Part shown: positions 56,434 to 64,000 of the stretch, in pieces
How the letters are laid out: every line of letters begins with the position of its first letter
How positions within the stretch are numbered: the first letter of the stretch is position 1
Assembly: GCF_900142925.1 (NCBI RefSeq)
Contig: NZ_FRCN01000003.1
Coordinates: forward strand, 1 to 64,000
From: Chitinophaga sp. CF418
Lineage (GTDB): Bacteria; Bacteroidota; Bacteroidia; Chitinophagales; Chitinophagaceae
Reading direction: 5' to 3'
DNA: 64,000 bases
Translations under genes and position numbers: made by a program
The notes under the pieces: generated by a model
Seen by the model: the letters and a program-made list of their open reading frames with translations, nothing else
Databases searched by the model: none
What the model was told of the DNA's origin: nothing

Positions 56434-56625
56434 TCAATCTGTGGTAGGCGCACCGGTGCAATAACATTTGGAGATATTTAGTCCTCCACCGCTCTCATCA
56501 GAGTCACTTTCAGAAATAGCATTTGAAAAACCTCCTTCTAACTTACCAGCTTCAGTTTCACTCAGTTTTTCAATCTCAAGAGATTTGTCAACGTTCTCGA
56601 TAGCTGATTTTTTTTCTGTAGACAT
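56434..56625 (-). CDS. RiPP precursor peptide 1 (probable ancestral copy)
   Basis: 63 residues. Leader MSTEKKSAIENVDKSLEIEK, LSETEAGKLEGG; core FSNAISESDSDESGGGLNIS followed by KCYCTGAPTTD. More diverged than copies 2 and 3, which resemble each other. It is the only one directly next to the intact receptor gene, so it is the likely source of the tandem copies. It is preceded by a 75-bp leader shared with the others. Confidence 0.85.
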   Translation of the reverse strand: MSTEKKSAIENVDKSLEIEKLSETEAGKLEGGFSNAISESDSDESGGGLNISKCYCTGAPTTD

Positions 56626-56699
56626 AGTTTTAAATTTGAAAAGTTGTGCCTACTCTTTGTAATGGTTTTCGGCATCCCCATATTGTTGCAACCAATATT

Positions 56700-59093
56700 T
56701 TATTTGAGCCTGCTTTTTTCATCAGCATTGCTACTTTTTATATCTTTTGATTTAAAGGCTTTTCCAAGATTAAAATTGTACACAGATGTAAGTGAAAGAA
56801 CGCGGCTTTGTTCTTTCTGTCTTATCCGGATAACCGATTCATTATAATAGCTGGTAGCCTTAAAGTTATTGGTGTAAAAAATATCGCTTATAGATGCTTT
56901 TACAGTAAGCTTATTTTTCAGAAGTTTCTTCTGTATCCCTAAATCAAAACTTGCGACACGCCCCGTAACAATATTACCGGTAACAACCCTCGGCGTATAA
57001 AACCCATTCAGATTTATACCAAATCCATTCGTGAGACTGATATCCTGTTCCGTTTGCAGTACAAATGATCCCTTTTTAATAGAAAACTCCGGTGCAATAG
57101 ATTCTGTATAGGTTAGCAATAGATTATTACTGGTGTTCCACCATTCAGTTATTTTAACAGGAATGCTGAATGTGCCGGTATATACAGCATTACTGCCTGT
57201 ATTCTTCCGTAATATTATCATTTGCTTGAGAGCAGGATCATTCTCAATCACCTGGTTAATGACATCTTTTGTATGAGAATAACTTAACCCGATATAATAC
57301 TGACTCTTAAAAATATAGCCCAGCTCAACAGCATTAGTGAATTGCGGATTCAAAAAGGGATTACCCGTTTGTATGGTATAATTATCAATAAAATACTTAT
57401 ATGGATTTAACTCAAAGTAGGACGGACGCTTAATTCGCCTGTTATAGGAAAAAGTAAGCGCATTGCTTTCGTCCTTATTAAGGTTCTTCTTTAAAAAGAC
57501 TGATGGAAAAAGGTTGAAATAATTCCGCTCCACAATCGTATCCTGCCCACCACCCTTTAAGGTGCCTGAAATATCACTGTTTTCACCCCGTATCCCAAGT
57601 TTATACTCTATACCCGCCGCGCTTCCACTAAGATTAACAAAGCCCGCATATATCTTCTCGCTGTATTTATAATTAAATCCGAGACCGGGAATATGTCCCC
57701 ATTCACCGTTACTATAATTCTCATAGGCATTATCATTATTAATATCAGTAACGGTAGCTTTTCCTCCGAAAGACAGTCCCATTCCCCGCTTTAACATCTT
57801 GTTATACTTAACATCTGCCGTAAATATTTTCGCAATACTGGGGTACAGAAAATTAAAAACAGTGTCTGCAATCACGGAATTATTGAAATCAAATGTTTTG
57901 CTGTAAGTTCCACTTATCCCGTTTCTATCGTTATAGGTATAATCCGAAACCAGGGTAAATTTAGAGCCTAAAGAATCTGTGGTAATCCCATAATTCAAGC
58001 CTATATTCGAAAACTTCGTTTTTGTAAAGGAAGGGAATATCCCATCAGAAAGGGTATTATTCTGCTGTACCGGATAATTTATAGTTGTTACTGAATGGCT
58101 GGTATCCTTATACCACCCAAACTGGCCGGTATAATCAATAGCAATGTATTCCTTATTGCTGATATCGTAGGTGGCGCCCAGTTTTACGTTATTCGAATTT
58201 CGCCATCCGGTCGAAGATGTAGTAGCATGATACTGTCCGTTATCAGTAAAACTCCTGTCCTGGGTAATATCCTGAAAATTTTTCTCCCGTCCGTAGGAAT
58301 AACTACCACTTAGTCCCACTTTCTTCTTTCTGTAGTTTAGACTCACATAAGGTTGATAGGCAGGATATTTTCCTATCCCGATAGAGTAATCTGCGCCTAT
58401 ATAACCATTCAAACCGCTATTTAGATTTTTCTTCAATACGATATTAATAATACCACCACTACCTTCTGCATCATATTCTGCCGGAGGATGAGCTATAATT
58501 TCTATGGATTTAATATCGTTTGATTTTAAATTCGCCAGGTAGTTCTTTAAATCATCTCCCTTCAGATTAAGCATTCTTCCATTAACCATTACACGGGTTC
58601 CCCATACTCCATTAATAGAGATATTACCATTATTTACGAAGACTCCCGGAGCTAAGCGGAATAAGTCGATAGAAGATTTTCCTGTCGCAATGGCATTATC
58701 CTGCACATTCATTACAACACGATCTATCTTTCTCGTTACGAAGGGTTTATTGGCTGTTATTGTTACTTCGCGTAGCTGTTTCTCACTTTTCTTCAAAACA
58801 ATTACTTCCGAATCCAGTGAGGTTTGTAGTTGAATTTCCTTTGAAAAATCTACGTATGACGTATGTCTTATTTTTAGTTCATACTTACCCACACTGTCAA
58901 TCATTAACTTAAAACTGCCGTCTTCGGAGGCAATTTTTTCACCAATGACTAAAGCGCCTTTTAGTACAACAATAGAGGCAAACGGAACGGATTGCCCGGT
59001 TTCATCAGTAACTCTTCCTGCAATAGAAACTGCCTGAGCACTAACCCCCATAACAAACAACATACTCACTAAATAAAAGACGATAATTTTCAT
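56700..59093 (-). CDS. Outer-membrane beta-barrel receptor (TonB-receptor-like) of RiPP locus
   Basis: The start at 59093 (MKIIVFYLVSMLFVMGVSAQ) gives a signal peptide; 59120 is upstream. 797 residues. A carboxypeptidase-like domain (VSIAGRVTDETGQSVPFASI) precedes a plug (RLAPGVFVNNGNISINGVWG, RVMVNGRMLNLKGDDLKNYL) and a beta barrel of the OMP_b-brl_3 type (TFSYNRRIKRPSYFELNPYK). It may import or sense the peptide product, or release it across the outer membrane; this is inference. First gene of the locus, controlled by the phased repeats upstream. Confidence 0.9.
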   Translation of the reverse strand: MKIIVFYLVSMLFVMGVSAQAVSIAGRVTDETGQSVPFASIVVLKGALVIGEKIASEDGSFKLMIDSVGKYELKIRHTSYVDFSKEIQLQTSLDSEVIVLKKSEKQLREVTITANKPFVTRKIDRVVMNVQDNAIATGKSSIDLFRLAPGVFVNNGNISINGVWGTRVMVNGRMLNLKGDDLKNYLANLKSNDIKSIEIIAHPPAEYDAEGSGGIINIVLKKNLNSGLNGYIGADYSIGIGKYPAYQPYVSLNYRKKKVGLSGSYSYGREKNFQDITQDRSFTDNGQYHATTSSTGWRNSNNVKLGATYDISNKEYIAIDYTGQFGWYKDTSHSVTTINYPVQQNNTLSDGIFPSFTKTKFSNIGLNYGITTDSLGSKFTLVSDYTYNDRNGISGTYSKTFDFNNSVIADTVFNFLYPSIAKIFTADVKYNKMLKRGMGLSFGGKATVTDINNDNAYENYSNGEWGHIPGLGFNYKYSEKIYAGFVNLSGSAAGIEYKLGIRGENSDISGTLKGGGQDTIVERNYFNLFPSVFLKKNLNKDESNALTFSYNRRIKRPSYFELNPYKYFIDNYTIQTGNPFLNPQFTNAVELGYIFKSQYYIGLSYSHTKDVINQVIENDPALKQMIILRKNTGSNAVYTGTFSIPVKITEWWNTSNNLLLTYTESIAPEFSIKKGSFVLQTEQDISLTNGFGINLNGFYTPRVVTGNIVTGRVASFDLGIQKKLLKNKLTVKASISDIFYTNNFKATSYYNESVIRIRQKEQSRVLSLTSVYNFNLGKAFKSKDIKSSNADEKSRLK

Positions 59094-59181
59094 AAATAAA
59101 ATTTGTACTGACCATGTCATTTGAAGCAGTTATCCTTATCTGAACTGAATTTCTAAAACATTCTCATCAATAGAAAACGAC

Positions 59182-59229
59182 TTCGATGAGTATATGTGGT
59201 TTTTCGACGAGAATGGGTAGTGGTTCGAT
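59182..59229. promoter_or_regulatory. LytTR-like operator: three TTCGA(C/T) half-sites 21 bp apart
   Basis: TTCGATGAG at 59182, TTCGACGAG at 59203 and TTCGATCAA at 59224, each exactly 21 bp from the next, about 90-140 bp upstream of the receptor start. LytTR regulators such as AgrA bind 9-bp direct repeats with 12-bp spacers, the same period. Confidence 0.75.
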
Positions 59230-59550
59230 CAAGTTGGTTTTCTGGGGTATAATAATTCGGTCAAAAGAACCTGATAATCAACACATCAAGGGGTATAAAT
59301 GATCAAGTGGGCATTTTTACCGCTACGGCTGTAAGCGATGCCACTTATAACTGGTACATAGGCGGTACATGTCTGTATCAGCAGTTCAGCCACAGGCAAG
59401 CAAAACATCTAAACTAACGGCATCTTTAGAAGGAATTCGGGAAGTAAGAATTATCGGCCAGACTGGAAATCGCTATCCCCGACCGACCACCAACAACGAG
59501 TGTATGGTAATCTCATCTGTAATTCATAAATTGTCAAACAAACACCTATT
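59230..59550. other. Intergenic stretch with possible domain fragment
   Basis: No intact gene. On the plus strand, 59298-59417 reads GIFTATAVSDATYNWYIGG, typical of a strand in PKD/Ig-like domains of adhesins, then a stop. It is probably a decayed fragment. Confidence 0.35.
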
Positions 59551-61056
59551 ATGCGTCTTAAACGAATATTTATCTTGTGCCTATTTTTCCTCGCAAGCAA
59601 TCTTGCCTCGGCACAGGAAATGACCTACACCGTTAGCCCGGTACTGTCCGACACCCCTTACTTTCATATTGAATTAAGCTGTGGAGGATTTTCTGCTGAT
59701 TCCCTGCAGTTTTCAATACCTGAATGGACACCTGGCTATTATCAGTTGATGGATTACGCCTCCGCAGTACGTAACCTGCACGCAACAGATGCTAACGGGA
59801 ATACTTTGTCATGGAAAAAGGCTGGGAAGAATGGTTGGTGGATATACAATAAGTCTGTAACACCGATAGTTCATCTGCAATATGATGTGCTCTCCACTAA
59901 ATTATTTGTCGCATCCAATCACCTCGAGGCAGACCAGGCATTTATTTCACCGGCAGGAATGTTCATGCATCTCAAGGCGCGTGTCGAACAGCCAGTCACT
60001 CTTGTTGTAAAGCCGGTAAGTGGCTGGAACGTTGCAACAGGTCTGACGCCGGTACCTGATAAACAGTATACGTACATAGCGCCCGATTTTGATGTACTCT
60101 ATGATAGCCCCATCCTGATGGGGAAGTTGGAAACATTTCCTTCTTTTGAAGTACAGGGTAAACCGCATCATTTTGTGGCCTACCGCCCCCGTGAATTTGA
60201 CAGAGCAGCATTCATGAAAGATCTGCAAAAGATCATCAGCACTGCCGCTGATATTATTGGCGATATCCCCTATGATAATTATACTTTTCTCGGCATCGGG
60301 CCGGGCATGGGAGGTATTGAGCACTTAAACTCTACCGCTGTTTCTTTTACCGGCAACAATTTAAATAACCGGGAAGGAAAGATTGGTACGTATAATTTTC
60401 TGGCTCATGAATATTTCCATCATTACAATGTGAAGCGTATCCGTCCTATAGAACTGGGTCCATTCGACTATGATCATGGCAGCAAGACCCGGCTGTTATG
60501 GATATCCGAAGGCTTTACCGTCTACTACGAATATATTATCCTCCGTCGTGCCGGGCTTACTACGCAGGATGATGTTCTGAAGGGATTACAGGATAACATC
60601 CATTCTTACGAGTCCAAACCAGGCCGCCTCATCCAGTCTGCTGCAGCTGCAAGTTATAACACCTGGAGCGACGGACCATTTGGCTCCGGCGATAGTAGCA
60701 TTTCCTATTATGAGAAAGGTCCCGTTCTCGGTGCTTTACTGGACCTGAAAATCCGTCACGAAACCCGTAACAAGCGTTCTCTTGACGATGTGATGCGCGC
60801 CTTATACCGGGAATACTATCAGGATAAGAAAAGAGGCTTTACCGAAGCCGAGTTTAAAGCTGTTGCCGAACGTATAGCCGGTGTATCTCTGACAGAATAT
60901 TTTGAATATGCCAACACAGTAAAAATGCCTGATTATAAGAAGTATTTTGGCTATGCAGGCCTGGATGTAACAGTTAAAGACGGCAGCTTTGCTATCACCA
61001 GGAAAAAGTCCAGAAATGCATTACAGGAAAGTATATTAAAAGATTGGTTGCGATAA
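59551..61056 (+). CDS. M61-family metallopeptidase lacking PDZ domain
   Basis: 501 residues, signal peptide ending at ASAQ. The N-terminal beta domain (LQFSIPEWTPGYYQLMDYAS) and the zinc site H286EYFHHYN with the downstream Glu in WISEGFTVYYEY are those of glycyl aminopeptidase-like M61 enzymes. The usual C-terminal PDZ domain is absent (family length about 580-640); the protein stops after SRNALQESILKDWLR. Periplasmic or secreted exopeptidase likely. It ends opposite a convergent gene with a hairpin element between. Confidence 0.88.
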   Translation: MRLKRIFILCLFFLASNLASAQEMTYTVSPVLSDTPYFHIELSCGGFSADSLQFSIPEWTPGYYQLMDYASAVRNLHATDANGNTLSWKKAGKNGWWIYNKSVTPIVHLQYDVLSTKLFVASNHLEADQAFISPAGMFMHLKARVEQPVTLVVKPVSGWNVATGLTPVPDKQYTYIAPDFDVLYDSPILMGKLETFPSFEVQGKPHHFVAYRPREFDRAAFMKDLQKIISTAADIIGDIPYDNYTFLGIGPGMGGIEHLNSTAVSFTGNNLNNREGKIGTYNFLAHEYFHHYNVKRIRPIELGPFDYDHGSKTRLLWISEGFTVYYEYIILRRAGLTTQDDVLKGLQDNIHSYESKPGRLIQSAAAASYNTWSDGPFGSGDSSISYYEKGPVLGALLDLKIRHETRNKRSLDDVMRALYREYYQDKKRGFTEAEFKAVAERIAGVSLTEYFEYANTVKMPDYKKYFGYAGLDVTVKDGSFAITRKKSRNALQESILKDWLR

Positions 61057-61104
61057 AACTACATAGCCTGCAATCATTACCTGAATTTGGAGACACAAAA
61101 ACAA

Positions 61105-61216
61105 AAGGGGCTGTCTCATAAATAACTTTTACCCAAATTTATTCGGGTACCTGATGGAGAAAATTTTCGTATAAGAAATTCTCAGAGCCATCGAGTTACT
61201 TATGACACAGCCCCTT
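61105..61216. mobile_element. MITE-like inverted-repeat element / bidirectional terminator
   Basis: 112 bp with termini AAGGGGCTGTCTCATAAATA and (reverse complement) AAGGGGCTGTGTCATAAGTA, about 90% matched over 20 bp, around a 60-bp centre. It lies between convergent stops (61056 and 61244), so it can end both transcripts. No target duplication was identified by eye. Confidence 0.6.
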
Positions 61217-61243
61217 AAAGTTCTTTAAACCCATAAGATGTAA

Positions 61244-62809
61244 TTATCCCAGCTTTTCCAGTCTGAATTCAAGTCTTTTGTCTTTCTTGTAGTACTCCAT
61301 AATCATGATAGAGCCAGATTTAGCCGGTAAGACTCTCATCCTGCTGGCTTTTGATTTTAGCTCAATTTTATCTCGTAAAAACTTAGTCCCGTTATAGCGG
61401 ATAGCATTAAATGTCTCACCTTTATAGTCCGATGTCTTCACCCAATCACTGAAACAGATTATAAAATTATTATCTTCAGGTTTGCCGGTAGTGAACTCGT
61501 AATCAAATCCACCCATCATTTTGATATACATCGCCAATGCGTGCTGACTTGAATAATCACTCATAGGACCGCCAAGTACTGTACTATTAGTTTTGTCATA
61601 AATGTTTGCATCCTTAATCTTATATCCCCCGTCAAACTCCATTACTACGAGATCTGTTACTACAACTTTAGTAACACCTGTGTTTCCAACAGAACCTGAC
61701 ATTGCGCTTAATGCAGTTAAGGCAATACCTCCTGCGCTAGCTTGCTTTTTATAGCCTTCACCTACAATAAAGAACTTTCCGTTAGATGTAGGGACCATCT
61801 TATGAATATACAGGTAGCCGATATTATCGATTTTACCTTTGGTGTTCGTTGGCAGATGTTTAGCTATATCAACAGCCCAACTGTTATAAGTTTTGCTCAG
61901 TATATTACCATTGTTGTCTATCTCATATATAGCAAGGCCTTTGCTGGCATCCTTTGCAATGTTGGCATTTTTATCAAAGTAATTACCCATTGCAATGAAC
62001 TTGCCGGCACCTTTTACAGGCAGTACACTGGAAGGAACAAATGTATATTTATCGTTCTCATCGTCAATGTCAAATTGCTTCTTTTTTGTTATTGGATTAA
62101 TCCCTACCAGGTGCGCAGTTCCACTACCACTCATTATCTTGTTTTTCCTGATTACCTCCAGGATAACAAGACTATCAGCGCTTCCAAGATATTCTGCAAA
62201 GGCATATTTCTGATCGTCGTTATCGGGTATGTATGTCCATTGTTTCTTTGCTTCTGATGAATACATATCTACTTCGTAAGTCTGTTCCCTGCCATCTCTT
62301 AAAGGCAGTACGGAAATGTATCCTTTATCAGCCAGGTTAAATACTGTCTGGTTCATGCCTTCGTCAGTATGTAATGTTTCATACTGCATCATCAGGGCAT
62401 CCGTCTTTTTATTGTAGGGGCGGGAATAAGTATATTTCAGCGTTCCATCCAGATCATATACTTTCATCTGCAACAGCTTTTCTTCTTCATTTTTGAAGAG
62501 GAATGATAAGCTGTTTCCATTGTATGCTGATTCCAGCAGGCTTAATTTTTTTGTGTCCTCAAACTTGATTTCCTGTACTTTGTTCAGGTTTTCATCTACA
62601 ATCTGTAAGGTATACTCATTTGTACGCCTGTCAATTTTATCACTCTGATACAGGTAGAAATAACCCTTGATTTCCCCCTGCTCAATAATTGTACCACTGT
62701 TACGCAGGTAGGCAGAGTACACTTTTTCAACGGTCAATTTAGATTGAGCGTGTGTGCTTGTTGCAAGTACTGTTACAAACAAAGCAGTTGTGAATAATTG
62801 TTTGATCAT
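61244..62809 (-). CDS. Secreted protein of unknown function (DUF6770-like)
   Basis: 521 residues, signal peptide ending THAQ. A long beta-rich body with repeated strand/turn blocks (GEIKGYFYLYQSDKIDRRTN, YTLQIVDENLNKVQEIKFED, GSIMIMEYYKKDKRLEFRLE), reminiscent of a beta propeller. It resembles DUF6770-type Bacteroidota proteins; that assignment is from memory. The start overlaps nothing, and the M48 gene ends 20 bp upstream, so the two are likely co-transcribed. Confidence 0.65.
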   Translation of the reverse strand: MIKQLFTTALFVTVLATSTHAQSKLTVEKVYSAYLRNSGTIIEQGEIKGYFYLYQSDKIDRRTNEYTLQIVDENLNKVQEIKFEDTKKLSLLESAYNGNSLSFLFKNEEEKLLQMKVYDLDGTLKYTYSRPYNKKTDALMMQYETLHTDEGMNQTVFNLADKGYISVLPLRDGREQTYEVDMYSSEAKKQWTYIPDNDDQKYAFAEYLGSADSLVILEVIRKNKIMSGSGTAHLVGINPITKKKQFDIDDENDKYTFVPSSVLPVKGAGKFIAMGNYFDKNANIAKDASKGLAIYEIDNNGNILSKTYNSWAVDIAKHLPTNTKGKIDNIGYLYIHKMVPTSNGKFFIVGEGYKKQASAGGIALTALSAMSGSVGNTGVTKVVVTDLVVMEFDGGYKIKDANIYDKTNSTVLGGPMSDYSSQHALAMYIKMMGGFDYEFTTGKPEDNNFIICFSDWVKTSDYKGETFNAIRYNGTKFLRDKIELKSKASRMRVLPAKSGSIMIMEYYKKDKRLEFRLEKLG

Positions 62810-62829
62810 GCTAGCTATAGATTAAATGT

Positions 62830-64000
62830 TTACTGGAGTATATATTTAGAACTTAAATCAAATTGTTTCTGAAAGCCGGGATAGCTGTTCAGTTGAGCAC
62901 CATGTGCTTTCAGATAATTAAAACCGATGCCTGCAAAGTCTTCCAGGTACAGGTTCTGAATAAACTGTAGCAGAACGTTATAGTTGGCCGGCTGATAAGG
63001 GGCAGGTAGTTCTATATATTTCCCTAACGTATGGGATTTCTGTGCAGCAAAACATCCATTCATCACCTTGCCTACCTGTGTAACGAGGTAAGGATCCTGC
63101 GGGTATTGCTGCAACAGTGTAAGGGTATAATGTAAACTGTAAGTATAGTTGTCAGATACAAATGCATATTCGACAATCTCGTATTTGAATGTTTGTCTCA
63201 GGGAATCAAACGTCTGTCTGTTAACCACATAGTCCTGCTTACCGGAGGCATTCAATATTACAGGCTTCAGTAAAGCCATACGTGCTTCACAGTCAGGATG
63301 CGTTTTGAGCGAGTCTTCCAATCTAACATCCTTTTTCAACTTTGCCTGTCCGCCCAAAAGCCCTGTGTTTTTAGTGATCCATCTATTCTGAAATGGGTAA
63401 CCAGGCACGTTTAATTCCTTCCTGAGACACGCCTCTATATCCAATGTATCTTTATCAATATCATTCAGAATAGCAAGTGTTTTAATGGCACCGGATGGAT
63501 TAAAGCGGGTATTGAGAAGTAATATCAGCCCCATGGAATCAGCCTGTGCTTCGTGATCTCTGCTATGCCGGCGGCTATTAAACGTGATCCCTTTTGTCAG
63601 CTTTTCAATAGCTTCCCGCTTTCCGTATTCTGTCTTTTTAATTTTGCGTAATGCCTCCTGTACCTCGGAAGAATTCATGGTAGTAACATACCGGGTTATA
63701 CTGTTTTCACTATGCTTTAAAATATAGTGCGCAATTTCATGACATAAAATGAATGCCATCTCGCTCTCACTGTTAAGTCTGTGGAACAATCCCATGTTAA
63801 AGAGAATGATACCTTCTCCAATATAACTGGCATTGGGTATACCACTTCTTGAGAAATAACAGTTTAACTTATAGTCTTTTAATAAAGGGTTGCTCTTCAC
63901 AATCTCGCTCACCACTGCATTCAGGTATTGTTGCGCAGGCAGGGAGGTATAGACTTCTTTTTTATCAAATACGGACTTGATGTTTTCCCACCTTGACTTA
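62830..64000 (-). CDS. M48-family metalloprotease, N-terminus cut by window edge
   Basis: The frame is open to base 64000 without a stop, so the start lies outside; an internal GTG at 63915 is not the true start. The zinc site CHEIAHYILKH and the downstream Glu in RDHEAQADSMGL mark an M48 peptidase. The C-terminal 200 residues look TPR/helix-rich (LHYTLTLLQQYPQDPYLVTQ). Likely exported quality-control protease. It precedes the DUF6770-like gene in the same direction. Confidence 0.9.
   Translation of the reverse strand, partial: KSRWENIKSVFDKKEVYTSLPAQQYLNAVVSEIVKSNPLLKDYKLNCYFSRSGIPNASYIGEGIILFNMGLFHRLNSESEMAFILCHEIAHYILKHSENSITRYVTTMNSSEVQEALRKIKKTEYGKREAIEKLTKGITFNSRRHSRDHEAQADSMGLILLLNTRFNPSGAIKTLAILNDIDKDTLDIEACLRKELNVPGYPFQNRWITKNTGLLGGQAKLKKDVRLEDSLKTHPDCEARMALLKPVILNASGKQDYVVNRQTFDSLRQTFKYEIVEYAFVSDNYTYSLHYTLTLLQQYPQDPYLVTQVGKVMNGCFAAQKSHTLGKYIELPAPYQPANYNVLLQFIQNLYLEDFAGIGFNYLKAHGAQLNSYPGFQKQFDLSSKYILQ

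Larger units (their letters stand above)
55928..56775 (-). repeat. Tandem repeat units carrying precursor genes and receptor 3' end
   Basis: Upstream of precursors 3 and 2 (about 56007-56075 and 56346-56426) the sequence matches the last roughly 75 bp of the receptor gene (56700-56775), e.g. AGCCTGCTTTT and CTTTTGA.TTAAAGGC. Start-to-start periods are 344 and 354 bp. So the unit that was duplicated is [receptor 3' end - leader - precursor]. Confidence 0.75.

Noticed and set aside
55736..56625. Precursors as Cys-rich bacteriocins needing only disulfides
   Set aside because: The linked LanB and SPASM genes make post-translational modification far more likely.
59369..59623. Plus-strand ORF of 84 codons overlapping the M61 start
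   Set aside because: It overlaps the signal-peptide region of the M61 gene in another frame and has no recognisable features.

Overview
The window looks like accessory-rich chromosome of a Bacteroidota bacterium, most likely a Chitinophaga-like member of the Chitinophagaceae. The reasons are two LytS-type sensor kinase / LytTR regulator pairs, TonB-dependent receptors with a carboxypeptidase-like N-terminal domain, a DUF4249 lipoprotein, IS1182/ISAon1/IS66 debris, genes without strong Shine-Dalgarno sites, and a RiPP locus with a full-length LanB. Genus assignment is inference. No intact tRNA, rRNA or CRISPR array was seen.

Layout. (a) 0-3.5 kb: a large serine recombinase cut by the left edge, with two small overlapping genes upstream (one ribbon-helix-helix), then the 5' half of a group II intron. 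(b) 3.5-25.5 kb: a patchwork of short gene modules: hypothetical and membrane proteins, a LytTR two-component system next to a TonB receptor/DUF4249 pair, two HxlR regulators each divergent from an NAD(P)-dependent oxidoreductase, an alpha/beta hydrolase and two esterases. The modules are separated by about a dozen same-orientation copies of a short repeat that resembles a tRNA 3' end followed by a hairpin. Remnants (serine recombinase C-terminus, PAP2 phosphatase, ferredoxin, ISAon1 transposase, intron fragments) indicate repeated insertion and decay. (c) 25.6-34.5 kb: an IS1182 remnant, a Fic protein, a primase-like/SF2 helicase (TOTE type) with three small co-directional genes, the 3' half of a group II intron, a possible nuclease, and an IS66 tail. 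This looks like a defence or conflict island. (d) 34.7-44.3 kb: regulators (AraC, MarR), SDR, EVE, VOC, RRM RNA-binding protein, lipoproteins and small hypotheticals. (e) 44.5-59.1 kb: a 14.5-kb minus-strand RiPP locus. In transcription order it holds an outer-membrane receptor, three tandem precursor peptides with a GG leader and a conserved NISKC-x-CT core motif, a radical SAM/SPASM maturase, a helical protein, two small GG-containing peptides, a C39-peptidase ABC exporter, a short HlyD-type adaptor, a LanB dehydratase, a LytS kinase, a LytTR regulator and a terminal 49-residue Cys-x-Cys peptide. (f) 59.5-64 kb: M61 peptidase, a MITE-like hairpin element, a secreted protein and an M48 protease cut by the right edge.

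How it fits together. In the RiPP locus, LanB and the radical SAM enzyme would modify the peptides, the C39 domain would cut after GG during export, and the two-component system would control expression. TTCGA(C/T) half-sites at an exact 21-bp spacing lie upstream of the receptor (three copies) and upstream of the terminal small peptide (two copies), as expected for a LytTR operator. No LanC-type cyclase is visible. The RiPP locus with its phased operators, and the tRNA-3'-like direct repeat family, are the best candidates for something not yet described.
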